Assembly (NCBI RefSeq): GCF_009792295.1
Contig: NZ_CP039934.1
Coordinates: forward strand, 2,562,501-2,626,500
DNA from: Myroides fluvii
Lineage (GTDB): Bacteria; Bacteroidota; Bacteroidia; Flavobacteriales; Flavobacteriaceae
DNA: 64,000 bases
Direction of reading: 5' to 3'
A program made the translations under genes and the position numbers. The notes beneath the pieces are model-generated. The model was not told the DNA's origin. It saw only the letters and a program-made list of their open reading frames with translations, and ran no database searches. Shown in pieces: positions 8,275 through 17,338 of the stretch (within the stretch, counting starts at the first letter, position 1; every line of letters starts with the position of its first letter).

Positions 8275-9495
8275 ATGGCAACAACCACCTATATTGACTT
8301 TAGGGAAACGGAAAAAGCAGTCAAAGGCAGTGTGCGCTACAAGCGAATCAAATGGGGAATCTTTTTAATCGGAGTTTCGGTGTTCGCACAGTTGTATAAC
8401 TACCAACCACTCTTGTCAGAAATTACGCATTTTTTTGCTGTTACCCCAGCTGAAAGTAGCTATTTGGTTTCAGCCTCTACCTTTGGAATGGCAATAGGGT
8501 TGCTTTTATTCGCTTTTATTGCCGATCGTTACCCCCGTAAGGATATTATGTTATTTTCGTTGGTTACTTCAACTTTATTGACGTTGTCCTCTGTTTTTGT
8601 TCATGAATTCTCCTTGTTGATTAACATCAATTTTATCAAGGGGATTTGTATATCAGGAGTTTCTGCTGTTACGCTAGCGTATTTGGCGGAAGAAATTGAT
8701 GCTAAATCCATCGGGACAGCGATTAGTTTTTATCTCGCAGGAAATACTTTTGGAGGTATGTTTGGCCGTATTATTGCCGCCTTAGTCAGCGGATGGTTCA
8801 ATTGGCAAGTAGCGGTTTTAACCATTGGAATATTGGCTTTGGGTATCGCAATTGTGTTTTATTTTCTCTTTCCTGAATCTCAATTCTTCCATCCACAAAA
8901 AGTAAAATTCAACAAGAAAATGCGTCAAATGCAGCGTATTTTTCGAAATAAAAAAATCTTAGCGATGTATGTGGTGGCTATTTGTTTGATGGGAGCTTTT
9001 GTCAGTATTTACAACTATTTAGGATTCAAATTAGAAGCGCCACCCTATAATTTACCGCATTATATTATCGCCTTGATTTTCCTGATGTATGCCTTTGGAA
9101 TTTTCGGCAATTTAGTAGCGGGTCGACTATCGGATCGCTATGCCGCAAAAAACATCCTCTTATTGGCGTTGAGTTTATTGCTCTTGGGACTGGGCTTGAT
9201 GTATATATCGAATTTGCTAGTCATCCTATTGGGATTGACCCTTTTTACGGTGGCTTTCTTCAGCGGACATACCATTGCGAGTAGAGTGGTAACCCAATTA
9301 GGGGGAAAAGCCAAGAGTTCAGCTACTGCTTTGTATTGGTTTTTCTACTATATGGGGTCTACGTTAATCGGAAGTTCAACGGGATTTTTTATTAACAACG
9401 ACAATTGGGGAGGATTTTTTCTTGCCCTTATCGCCTTAGCTTCTATTGCCTTGCTATCTACTTATGCTACAACGAGAAGTAGAACCGCTAAATAA
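8275..9495 (+). CDS. MFS transporter (YnfM/arabinose-efflux type)
   Basis: 406 residues with about 12 hydrophobic segments. The loop between segments 2 and 3 carries F-I-A-D-R-Y-P-R-K-D, the MFS motif A, and a matching G-R-L-S-D-R-Y-A-A-K occurs in the second half. The N terminus has about 25 cytoplasmic residues before the first membrane segment. The family exports small molecules by proton antiport. It is divergent from the LysR gene and is the likely target of that regulator. Substrate unknown. Confidence 0.85.
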   Translation: MATTTYIDFRETEKAVKGSVRYKRIKWGIFLIGVSVFAQLYNYQPLLSEITHFFAVTPAESSYLVSASTFGMAIGLLLFAFIADRYPRKDIMLFSLVTSTLLTLSSVFVHEFSLLININFIKGICISGVSAVTLAYLAEEIDAKSIGTAISFYLAGNTFGGMFGRIIAALVSGWFNWQVAVLTIGILALGIAIVFYFLFPESQFFHPQKVKFNKKMRQMQRIFRNKKILAMYVVAICLMGAFVSIYNYLGFKLEAPPYNLPHYIIALIFLMYAFGIFGNLVAGRLSDRYAAKNILLLALSLLLLGLGLMYISNLLVILLGLTLFTVAFFSGHTIASRVVTQLGGKAKSSATALYWFFYYMGSTLIGSSTGFFINNDNWGGFFLALIALASIALLSTYATTRSRTAK

Positions 9496-9571
9496 GAAGT
9501 ATACACCTTTATTGTTTTCGTTTTGTGTGAAAATGCTCTATTTTCGTACCTGTTTTTAAATAAATGACAAC

Positions 9572-10888
9572 ATGAACGAAAGTATAGATCAAAAAATTGT
9601 ATTGGCCATTGATGAAAAACCCAAAGTAGGACAGTGGTTGTTGTTGAGTATTCAACATCTATTTGCCATGTTTGGAGCAACAGTACTGGTTCCTACACTT
9701 ACGGGAATGGATCCGGCCATAGCGTTGATATCAAGTGGTATAGGTACACTCGTTTTTATTGCTATTACGAGAGGTAAAGTCCCTTCGTATTTAGGATCTT
9801 CTTTCGCTTTTATCAATCCCATTATTGCAATTAAAGCGATGGAGCAAGTCACAACCAATGAAGTACCTGTTGGCAGTTTCTTAGTAGGAAGCTTTTTAGT
9901 GGGGGTGGTTTATGCTTTAGTTGCCCTTTTAATTGCTAAAGCGGGAACCAATTGGTTGATGAAATTATTGCCTCCTATTGTAGTAGGCCCTGTAATTATG
10001 GTAATCGGATTGGGCTTGGCAAGTACGGCTGTGGGAATGGTGACGAATAATCCCACAGGAGCATACGATATTACGTATGTGACCATTGGGTTAGTGACCT
10101 TGGCTGTTACAATTATTGCCGCCATTTTTACCAAAGGCTTTTTGAGTGTGATCCCCATTTTGGTCGGAATTATAGGTGGTTATTTGTTTTCTGCTTCTAT
10201 GGGAGTGGTGAATTTCACCCCTGTGATGGAAGCTTCTTGGTTTCAAGTACCCAACTTTACGATTCCCTTTGTAGATTATACTCCAACAGTAACCTTATAT
10301 GTTGTTTTTGTTATGCTACCCGTAGCGATTGTACCTATTGCTGAACATATCGGACATCAATTGGTGCTGAGTAAGGTAGTGAATAAAGATTTAATTAACG
10401 ATCCAGGATTAGATCGTTCTATGCTAGGCGATGGAGTAGCTACGATGCTTGCCTCTTTGATTGGAGGTCCACCTAACACAACCTATGGAGAAAATATTGG
10501 CGTGTTAGCCATTACACGCGCCTTTAGTATCTACGTATTTATTGGAGCAGCCTGTTTTGCCATCTTATTTGGGTTTTGTGGCAAAATAACCGCGCTTTTA
10601 GGAACCATTCCTTCACCCGTTATGGGAGGAGTTTCGATTTTGTTGTTCGGAATTATTGCCTCCAGTGGGCTGCGTATGTTAGTAGAAAACAAAGTCGATT
10701 TTAAAATAAAACGCAATTTAATTATCTCTTCTGTAATTTTAATTATAGGAATAGGCGGTGCTGCGGTTCATATTGGTGATTTAATGTCTATTGAAGGCAT
10801 GGCATTGGCTTCCATTATCGGTATAATTTTAAATATTGTATTGCCAGGAAGGAAAGAAATTACCTTTGATGATATGTTTAAAGAATAA
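9572..10888 (+). CDS. uraA: Uracil permease (NCS2 family)
   Basis: 438 residues with 14 expected membrane segments of the NCS2 (nucleobase:cation symporter 2) fold. The uracil-binding glutamates of UraA are matched by Glu258 in A-E-H-I-G-H and Glu307 in T-T-Y-G-E-N. The N-terminal Q-H-L-F-A-M-F-G-A-T stretch is also characteristic. It imports uracil with protons across the inner membrane. It stands alone, 76 bases after the MFS gene; no pyrimidine genes are next to it. Specificity for uracil over xanthine is judged from the H-Q-L-V and N-T-T-Y-G-E-N stretches and is fairly secure. Confidence 0.85.
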   Translation: MNESIDQKIVLAIDEKPKVGQWLLLSIQHLFAMFGATVLVPTLTGMDPAIALISSGIGTLVFIAITRGKVPSYLGSSFAFINPIIAIKAMEQVTTNEVPVGSFLVGSFLVGVVYALVALLIAKAGTNWLMKLLPPIVVGPVIMVIGLGLASTAVGMVTNNPTGAYDITYVTIGLVTLAVTIIAAIFTKGFLSVIPILVGIIGGYLFSASMGVVNFTPVMEASWFQVPNFTIPFVDYTPTVTLYVVFVMLPVAIVPIAEHIGHQLVLSKVVNKDLINDPGLDRSMLGDGVATMLASLIGGPPNTTYGENIGVLAITRAFSIYVFIGAACFAILFGFCGKITALLGTIPSPVMGGVSILLFGIIASSGLRMLVENKVDFKIKRNLIISSVILIIGIGGAAVHIGDLMSIEGMALASIIGIILNIVLPGRKEITFDDMFKE

Positions 10889-11001
10889 TATTGTGAATAT
10901 ATTGGATAAAAAAGGTTAAAATATATTAAAAATAAAATTAATAATTTTTATTTGGCATTGAGAGTGTAAATTTTATATATTTATGCTAAATAAATTTAGG
11001 T

Positions 11002-11580
11002 ATGTTTAATAAAGGAGAAAGAAAGAGAAAAGGATGGATAGGCAATCTGATTTTTATCGTCATTCTTTTCGTGTTGTTATTCACCCCCCTAGGAACAACG
11101 TTAAAAGTATGGGTGAATCAATTGGTAGCCATGAGTCCCAGTTTAGAGAAGCAAGAAGATATCGAGCAAGTAAGCTTGGATGGATGGACTTTATTAGATG
11201 AAGAGGGACGTGTGTTTGATATAGCACAAACGAAAGGAAAAGTGGTAATTCTCAATTTTTGGGCCACTTGGTGTCCTCCTTGTATTGCAGAGAAACCTAG
11301 CTTTCAAGCCTTATATGACGATTATAAAAACAACGTAGTTTTTCTATTTGTAACAACAGATGATGCAGATAAAGTAAAAGCATTTAAAGAAAAACACGGG
11401 TATACGTTACCAACCTATTTTCAACAAGATGCTCCACCTGCAGCGTTGTATTCGACTTCCTTACCCGCTTCTTACGTCATTGACAAGAAAGGTAATATTG
11501 TAGTGAAGAAATTTAGAGCCGCAGATTGGAATAGCTCCAAGTTTAGAGTGACTTTAGATGAATTGATTCAAGCAAAATAA
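11002..11580 (+). CDS. TlpA/ResA-like membrane-anchored thioredoxin
   Basis: 192 residues. A basic N terminus (K-G-E-R-K-R-K) precedes one membrane segment (about 14-30) that probably anchors the domain on the periplasmic side. The thioredoxin fold starts near residue 55; the redox site is W-C-P-P-C (Cys91, Cys94) in F-W-A-T-W-C-P-P-C, and the cis-proline is in L-P-A-S-Y. C-P-P-C is usual for TlpA/ResA reductases that keep apo-cytochrome c or other periplasmic cysteines reduced. The partner is not clear from the neighbours. A strong terminator follows. Confidence 0.85.
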   Translation: MFNKGERKRKGWIGNLIFIVILFVLLFTPLGTTLKVWVNQLVAMSPSLEKQEDIEQVSLDGWTLLDEEGRVFDIAQTKGKVVILNFWATWCPPCIAEKPSFQALYDDYKNNVVFLFVTTDDADKVKAFKEKHGYTLPTYFQQDAPPAALYSTSLPASYVIDKKGNIVVKKFRAADWNSSKFRVTLDELIQAK

Positions 11581-11582
11581 AT

Positions 11583-11617
11583 AAAAAAGTCTCTGGTTTC
11601 CCAGAGACTTTTTTATT
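11583..11617 (+). terminator. Terminator after the TlpA-like gene
   Basis: A 14-bp perfect stem (11583-11596 with 11601-11614) with a TTTC loop and T run. The A run at its left end makes it usable for the convergent HD gene too. Confidence 0.9.
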
Positions 11618-11662
11618 TAAACTAGAAGGAATAGCATCTTTCTAGTTTAAGTAAAAAGGAGT

Positions 11663-12292
11663 TTATAAAAGATTAATCTCTCTTGTCAGATTCAGTCGCG
11701 CTTGACGTTCGTACTTTGATTGGAAATGAGGGGTACTAAATATAGTTTCTAAGGTTAAAAAATGAGTAAGTGCTTTTTTTCTACCTTGGTTATATAGATC
11801 ATCAGGGTAAATAGCATATTCTTTTCTGATATTTTGACCATAACTATTGTACTGCTCCCAGTCTTTCCCCAAAATACTAAGATCAGCGTCCAAAAAGTAA
11901 TTGGTGTCGGAATCTGTAGATTTCTGATGTTTTTTGGTTGCTATTATTTGATTGAAAACCAAGTCTATTTTTGATTCTGGTAGTTGTAACTTGGACAATC
12001 GCGCTTTGGCAAGTTGGGCGCTTTGTTCTTCATTATCTTGAGCACGGGCGTCATAGATGATATCATGATAAAAAACAGAGCATAGAATTACTTCCCAATC
12101 GTTTATTTCGGCGCTTATCTCATTTAGCTCCATGAGTATATTCTTGAGATGGGTTAAATTGTGATAATAACGTCCAGCTGTTTCGTATTGTCTTTTTATT
12201 TCAAGCCAATAAGATTGTATGAGAGTTTCATCTGTTGAATATCGACTTATTGTGTGTTGGAATTCAATTTGAAGAGAAGGAGACTTATCCAT
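11663..12292 (-). CDS. Predicted HD-superfamily metal-dependent phosphohydrolase
   Basis: 209 residues. Metal ligands of the HD fold are visible: His44 and His48 in Y-Y-H-N-L-T-H, His76-Asp77 in F-Y-H-D-I-I-Y-D, then N-E-E-Q-S-A and an aspartate in F-L-D-A-D-L-S-I-L-G near residue 130, followed by I-R-K-E-Y. This order is that of the uncharacterised COG4339 family. Family members are expected to hydrolyse phosphoesters or nucleotides in the cytoplasm; the substrate is unknown. Convergent with the TlpA-like gene. Confidence 0.8.
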   Translation of the reverse strand: MDKSPSLQIEFQHTISRYSTDETLIQSYWLEIKRQYETAGRYYHNLTHLKNILMELNEISAEINDWEVILCSVFYHDIIYDARAQDNEEQSAQLAKARLSKLQLPESKIDLVFNQIIATKKHQKSTDSDTNYFLDADLSILGKDWEQYNSYGQNIRKEYAIYPDDLYNQGRKKALTHFLTLETIFSTPHFQSKYERQARLNLTREINLL

Positions 12293-12511
12293 CGATATTT
12301 AGAATTAGAAAATAAAGATAGTTTATTTATTAGATATAATGATCAAGGATAATTGGTGGATAAAAGGACAAGAATAAGCGATATGTCGTTCGATAATAGG
12401 GGGTATTTTTTGAATCAAATTACCTGTTTTATTAGGACTTACCATAGTGTGATTTTTTTATCTAGTTAATTTTTAGTATCTTACAAGTTATATCATTTAA
12501 AATTTACAAAT

Positions 12512-12751
12512 ATGACCTCAAGTGAGATTTTGGAGCTAGATACCACTAGCATTTGCGCATTAGTAGGAAAAAGGTTTAGAATTGCATACAAAGAAAATAA
12601 TAAGGAAAAGAAAGAAGCAGTACAAAGTGATAAAAAACTTATTGCTTTAGATTATTCGGATCAACAGCAAGTCAAACACTATATTTTTAGCGATGGCAGA
12701 CAACACATAAAAGTCCCATCAAGCAATATCGTTAGCATGACGCAATTATAA
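12512..12751 (+). CDS. Small protein of unknown function (79 aa)
   Basis: Not recognised. The protein is charged and soluble, with no signal peptide or membrane segment; residues 15-79 look like a small beta-rich fold. Codon use resembles its neighbours, the start is preceded by an AT-rich leader and the stop is followed within ten bases by a terminator, which together support a real gene. The next gene starts beyond the terminator, so it is probably a single-gene unit. Confidence 0.6.
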   Translation: MTSSEILELDTTSICALVGKRFRIAYKENNKEKKEAVQSDKKLIALDYSDQQQVKHYIFSDGRQHIKVPSSNIVSMTQL

Positions 12752-12760
12752 GGTAACAGA

Positions 12761-12790
12761 AGACTCGTTTATTCGGGTCTTTTTGTTTTT
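12761..12790 (+). terminator. Terminator after the 79-aa gene
   Basis: AGACTCG pairs with CGGGTCT (one T-G pair) around a TTTATT loop, then a T-rich tail. Confidence 0.75.
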
Positions 12791-12874
12791 TAAAAGAACT
12801 ATCTTTGTTTCGATTTAGTGGTACAAATGAGAAGCAAAGTTTCTTTTCGGTTGTTAGTCCATTTACTATAACGT

Positions 12875-13723
12875 ATGAAAGCAAAAATGAAAGTCGTTCA
12901 AGTCCATCAAGTGGATAAGAATATTCCTATTGAATTCTACCGCATTGAAGATACGATTGACCTGTTTGAATTTGAGGGGCATTACCAGTACGACTTTTAT
13001 CAAATCTATTGGTTCACTGACGTTTTAGTGCCGCATACGCATGAAATTGATTTCATTTCTTATCCTGTTCACCCCAATGAAATTTGGATTGTATATCCCG
13101 GCCAAGTCCACCATTTTGATCCACGATATAGCAAGGGCTATTGCTTGGTCATTGATAAGCATTATTTTAATAGTGTGCTTTTTAAAGAAGCAAAACAAAA
13201 GTTCTTTACGGGGCACAATCAGTTGAAATTTGAAGTTACAACAGCAGAAATCCAACGCTTAGAATATTTACATTTGCTCATCGAGATTGAATTTAATACG
13301 TTTAAAAGACCTGCCGTCTTAGAACAATATTTACAGTTGTGTATTGTTCATTTACAAGATTTACCGCGAACAGAAGAACCACATATAGCTTTAGATGAAC
13401 GCTTACACAAACTATTGCAACTTATTGAAGAGCATTATATCACCCAGCGAAAAAATGAGTTTTATGCCGATCAGGTGTCGCTTTCCGTTAAGCGAATGAA
13501 CGAAATTTTGTTACGCGCTATCGGCAAGACCCTAAAGCAACAGATTCAAGAGCGATTGTTGTTAGAGGCGAAGCGCTTAGTAGGCTATAGTGAAGACAAT
13601 ATTCAGACGATTTCCAATCAATTGAATTTTTCAGAAGTATCGTATTTCAATCGTTTCTTTAAAAAATTAACGCATCAAACACCCAAAGCGTTTCGCGAAC
13701 AGGTGAAAAAAGTCCAAGAATAA
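12875..13723 (+). CDS. AraC-family transcriptional regulator
   Basis: 282 residues. Residues about 30-110 form a cupin-like sensing domain with P-H-T-H-E-I and P-G-Q-V-H-H-F; residues about 185-280 contain the two helix-turn-helix motifs, ending with the family signature F-S-E-V-S-Y-F-N-R-F-F-K-K and T-P-K-A-F-R. An alternative start four codons inward (12887) is possible. A TATCTTTG promoter element lies at 12800-12807. The gene is followed after 63 bases by a Bcr/CflA exporter in the same direction, which it may control; the ligand is unknown. Confidence 0.88.
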   Translation: MKAKMKVVQVHQVDKNIPIEFYRIEDTIDLFEFEGHYQYDFYQIYWFTDVLVPHTHEIDFISYPVHPNEIWIVYPGQVHHFDPRYSKGYCLVIDKHYFNSVLFKEAKQKFFTGHNQLKFEVTTAEIQRLEYLHLLIEIEFNTFKRPAVLEQYLQLCIVHLQDLPRTEEPHIALDERLHKLLQLIEEHYITQRKNEFYADQVSLSVKRMNEILLRAIGKTLKQQIQERLLLEAKRLVGYSEDNIQTISNQLNFSEVSYFNRFFKKLTHQTPKAFREQVKKVQE

Positions 13724-13786
13724 GTCTCATTTAGATAAGGAGGTATCTTTTCTCTCGAAGTATTTTTGCACTTTTAGAAAAATAAG

Positions 13787-14962
13787 ATGAGTAAATTAAA
13801 GAAAAAACAGTTTGTCGTTGTATTTATATTAGCGCTTTTATCCGCTTTAGAACCTTTTAGCATTGATTTGTATTTACCGGGATTTTTAAAAATATCTCAA
13901 TACTATCAAACGGATTTAAAGGCTGTTCAGTTTTCCATTTCCACCTTTTTAGCGGGATTTGCTGTAGGACAGTTGTTCTGGGGAATCATATCGGATAAGT
14001 ATGGTCGTAAATGGCCCACAATCGCCTCGTTGTTGCTTTTTATCGCAGCAACAATGGCGTGTATTTACGCGACTAGTATCGAACAATTTTGGGTGGCTCG
14101 TTTCTTTCAAGCCTTTGCAGGTTGTGCAGGTGTGGTGATCGCCCGTGCGATTGTCAATGAGTATTTTGAACAAGACGATACCATGCGTGTATTTTCACTT
14201 TTGGCAATTATTGCTGGAGTGGCACCGATCATTGGGCCCGTGGCTGGAAATTTCCTAGTGTCTCATTTTGAATGGCAATCGACCTTTGTAACGCTATTTA
14301 TTTTAGGTGTGATTTCCTTGCTTTTGGTGATTTTCTTCTTGCCGGAAACCAAAGTAAAGACAGCAATTACCGCCCAAAAACGCAACCTCATCCAAGATTT
14401 TAAAGACGTTTTGCAGGTGAAAACCTTTTTGAAATACACCCTCATTGGTAGTGTGACTTACAGTATTTTGATGATTTACTTGGCGAATGCACCTTATTTA
14501 ATCATGGAATATGGTCAGTTATCTTCTGCAACCTTTAGCTATATCTTTGCGTTTAACGCCGTGGGATTAATGGCTGGGGCGTGGATTTCCAATAGCTTTA
14601 CCCGTTGGTGGTCCATTCGTCAGATTATCTTCTACACCACAATCCTAGGACTCCTTTGTAGTGTGGTATTCTTGGGATTCTGTATTACCCAACAACCCAT
14701 CGAATGGCTGTTGATGCCCTTGTTCTTTATCATCTTTACTTTAGGGGTATTATTTCCCGCTACAACCAAATTAGCCTTAGAGCCTTTTATTGAAAATAGC
14801 GGATCGGCCTCTGCTTTACTCGGTTCCCTACAGTTGATGTTGACGTTTATAATCTCAGCCATGACCAATCTCATTCCATTAGATTTGCTGATCTTAACGG
14901 GAATTGCTTTGTTTGTGTGTCACATCTTGTATTTGGTTTGCTATTGGATTAAAGAAGAATAG
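13787..14962 (+). CDS. Bcr/CflA-type multidrug efflux MFS transporter
   Basis: 391 residues and about 12 membrane segments. Typical family features are the first-segment motif L-S-A-L-E-P-F-S-I-D-L-Y-L-P, motif A as G-I-I-S-D-K-Y-G-R-K and R-A-I-V-N-E-Y in segment 5. Such drug:H+ antiporters give resistance to bicyclomycin, chloramphenicol or similar compounds, but the substrate here cannot be read. A TATTTTTG element (13761-13768) just before the start suggests its own promoter in addition to read-through from the AraC gene. Confidence 0.87.
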   Translation: MSKLKKKQFVVVFILALLSALEPFSIDLYLPGFLKISQYYQTDLKAVQFSISTFLAGFAVGQLFWGIISDKYGRKWPTIASLLLFIAATMACIYATSIEQFWVARFFQAFAGCAGVVIARAIVNEYFEQDDTMRVFSLLAIIAGVAPIIGPVAGNFLVSHFEWQSTFVTLFILGVISLLLVIFFLPETKVKTAITAQKRNLIQDFKDVLQVKTFLKYTLIGSVTYSILMIYLANAPYLIMEYGQLSSATFSYIFAFNAVGLMAGAWISNSFTRWWSIRQIIFYTTILGLLCSVVFLGFCITQQPIEWLLMPLFFIIFTLGVLFPATTKLALEPFIENSGSASALLGSLQLMLTFIISAMTNLIPLDLLILTGIALFVCHILYLVCYWIKEE

Positions 14963-14970
14963 GGGGGATG

Positions 14971-14998
14971 GTTTACAGTTGACAGTTTACAGCTCACG
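14971..14998 (+). repeat. Isolated cluster of GTTKACR heptamers
   Basis: Three perfect heptamers GTTTACA, GTTGACA, GTTTACA plus a decayed fourth (GCTCACG) lie 9 bases after the exporter stop. The same heptamers build the large array at 27815-29290. Confidence 0.7.
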
Positions 14999-15179
14999 GA
15001 AGATTTAGTAGGGAAAGCGGTTCAAATTTTTAATTCATGGTGCAAAAAACGAGTATGAGGAAACCTAGTAACTTACTCAAAACTTGTTTGCCTTACTCCA
15101 TAGATCATCTTGAAATTCTTATCTTTAGAAAGAAGAATAAAATTTCATTTAGATCAAGACCTCACTAACCCATTAACAA

Positions 15180-15797
15180 ATGAGAAAATACTACGTTCCC
15201 GGAATGATTACCCTATTGTTATTGCCTCTACTATGTTATTGGTATATCCAAAAAACGATACCTACTCGAGATTATAGAATGATAGAAGTGAATTTTGAAG
15301 AGACAGGTTATATTACCTGTATAGAAGGTAGATTATTTGAAGGTGTAGTGTTTGAAACCTTAGAATTTACAGGTGAGTCGATACAAGATGAAAAGCTTTT
15401 ACAACTAGCAGAAGATAAAATAGAGACGATTCTTTCATATGATAAAGAAAAAAAAGGTTTAGTTTTTACTTTCGAAACAGTTCCCTATTCGACCTATATT
15501 AAGGTATTAACGCTCTTATCGAAACACAGAAAACAGGTCATTATGTATGCAGATAGTATAAAGTTCTCTAATGATGAAAAATCTATGAATCTCAATTTTA
15601 GTAGAGAGGAACTAAAAGAAATGTATCCACCTTTTGAGTTAGAAGATGGTACGATAGAAACAGAAGTAGTAGAAGATAAAGTTGGCTTGTTATGGTATCG
15701 CATGGGCCATTATAAATACGCTATTGGAATAGGGTTTCTAATTCTTGTTTATTGCTGTTTTTATGATATGTATCGATTAAGAAGGGGGAGAAAATGA
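15180..15797 (+). CDS. Unknown protein with two membrane segments (205 aa)
   Basis: Not recognised. A membrane segment at about 8-24 and another at about 178-196 enclose an acidic extracytoplasmic domain (about 28-170) with alternating charged and beta-like stretches; the C terminus is basic (R-L-R-R-G-R-K), which places it in the cytoplasm by the positive-inside rule. It ends two bases before the convergent ankyrin gene, leaving no terminator space between the two. Confidence 0.7.
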   Translation: MRKYYVPGMITLLLLPLLCYWYIQKTIPTRDYRMIEVNFEETGYITCIEGRLFEGVVFETLEFTGESIQDEKLLQLAEDKIETILSYDKEKKGLVFTFETVPYSTYIKVLTLLSKHRKQVIMYADSIKFSNDEKSMNLNFSREELKEMYPPFELEDGTIETEVVEDKVGLLWYRMGHYKYAIGIGFLILVYCCFYDMYRLRRGRK

Positions 15798-15799
15798 TT

Positions 15800-16609
15800 T
15801 TATTTCCCTTCTTCTGTCAATAATTGAATAATGGCGTCCCATTTGTTTTTTATCGCAAAGGTTAAAGCAGTATAGCCCCCTTTTTCTTCCGCTGTTACAT
15901 CAGCTCCAGCAGCAAGGAGGATTTTAACGCTTTCGATATCTCCTTTGATGGAGGCGGACATTAATGGGGTTATACCCTTCTTGCTTTTTACATTAACCGC
16001 TGCTTGTCCCTCAAGTAAAACTTGTATACTTGCTGCTTGTCCTTGTTGTGCCGCCCATGCTAAAGCTGTAAATCCGTTTTTATCTTTGATGTTGGGATTA
16101 ATTCCCGCCTCAAGTAACAGCTGAATGAGTTCGATTCGACCAGTATAGGCAGGTAAGAACAAAGCGGTTTGTTTGTCTTTTGCTTGTGCATTGAGATGAG
16201 CTCCTGCTTGAATAATTACACTCAAAATAGCAGGGTCAGGCTGTGCACAGGCATAATGTAAGGGAGTCTCTCCAAGAAAATCAACATAATTAGGGTCTGC
16301 TTTTGCTTGGAGTAACGTCTTAATTAGATCAAGGGAACCACTGCGTAACGCTCCTCTCAACGCCGTAAAACCTCGACTATTCACCTGATTCACATCAGCA
16401 CCTGCTTTGATAAGCGCAGTTGAAAGTGCTTCATAACCAAAATTGCTAGCCAACATTAAGGCTGTCGTTCCTGTATAAAAAGGTTCATATGTTTTGGCTT
16501 CTTCTTCCGACAATGTAGCATTGATATCAAGCGATATAAGTTTTCTTATTGCTGAAATACCCAGTGCTGTATCTTCGTAGGTCTGGAGTATAGAGTCAAG
16601 GTGTTGCAT
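15800..16609 (-). CDS. Ankyrin repeat protein
   Basis: 269 residues with about seven ankyrin repeats covering residues 45-265; examples are G-F-T-A-L-R-G-A-L, G-E-T-P-L-H-Y-A-C-A, G-F-T-A-L-A-W-A-A and G-G-Y-T-A-L-T-F-A. There is no signal peptide or membrane segment, so it is probably a cytoplasmic protein-binding scaffold. No partner can be inferred: the neighbours are an unknown membrane protein and the SatD operon. Confidence 0.85.
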   Translation of the reverse strand: MQHLDSILQTYEDTALGISAIRKLISLDINATLSEEEAKTYEPFYTGTTALMLASNFGYEALSTALIKAGADVNQVNSRGFTALRGALRSGSLDLIKTLLQAKADPNYVDFLGETPLHYACAQPDPAILSVIIQAGAHLNAQAKDKQTALFLPAYTGRIELIQLLLEAGINPNIKDKNGFTALAWAAQQGQAASIQVLLEGQAAVNVKSKKGITPLMSASIKGDIESVKILLAAGADVTAEEKGGYTALTFAIKNKWDAIIQLLTEEGK

Positions 16610-16951
16610 AAAGTTCGCAGCTGGTTTTTACTATTGAAAGAGCAAGTTCGAATTTGTTTTTGGCATAATCAAGTTTTTGAAACAGTTTTATAGCAAAGCA
16701 AATCTTATTTCTTTTTAAAAGTAAAGACACACTTTCCAAAACAGAAGTTATTTTTGAATAAAAATAAGTTTATTGGATTTTATTTGGATATTGAGGGATT
16801 GGAAGAAGAATCGGAAGTTTGTTTTTTATTCGATATTCAATGCCGAAACAACCCCGACTGTCAACCTCAACCCCCGACATTTTTTTGTAGTCCTCAATTT
16901 TCGATTGAATGAGTTGATAGGCTATGGATAAAGGAGGTCTGACATTAAATT
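16610..16951. other. Intergenic region without visible features
   Basis: About 340 bases between the ankyrin gene and the end of the SatD operon. I see no gene, repeat, or convincing terminator in it. Confidence 0.4.
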
Positions 16952-17338
16952 TTAATCACTTATATTTTGTAGAAGTATTATTTTTTCAAAAATATACACG
17001 TAGATTACGGATATAAATATAGAGCTTAGATTTCCAATCAAAAAGTAGTCGTTTTGGATTTTATCGTCAGGAGATTTTAATCTTGTCCCGATTTTTAGCG
17101 CTCCAAATACGATGAGAATTGGAGTGATGCCAATGGCTAAGCATATTGCTATAATACATCGTTCCATACTACCCTTGAATGTAGAAATATTTAGTCCCCC
17201 TATAGTAGTCGCAGTATTTTGTTCATTATTAGAATCCTTTTCGTTAAACACTTTTTTCAGATACTTGAACCAGGTTTTGTTAATTAGTATTTCACCAAAT
17301 GTAAAGATTAATATAAATAGGATATATTTAGCGATCAT
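16952..17338 (-). CDS. Small membrane protein cotranscribed with SatD
   Basis: 128 residues with three hydrophobic segments: about 3-19, 62-82 and 103-121, the first followed by a basic cytoplasmic stretch. Not recognised as a named family. Its start overlaps the satD stop codon in an ATGA arrangement (17335-17338), so the two are translationally coupled and probably work together. The role could be a membrane anchor or effector for the SatD protein; that is inference from the overlap alone. Confidence 0.7.
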   Translation of the reverse strand: MIAKYILFILIFTFGEILINKTWFKYLKKVFNEKDSNNEQNTATTIGGLNISTFKGSMERCIIAICLAIGITPILIVFGALKIGTRLKSPDDKIQNDYFLIGNLSSIFISVIYVYIFEKIILLQNISD

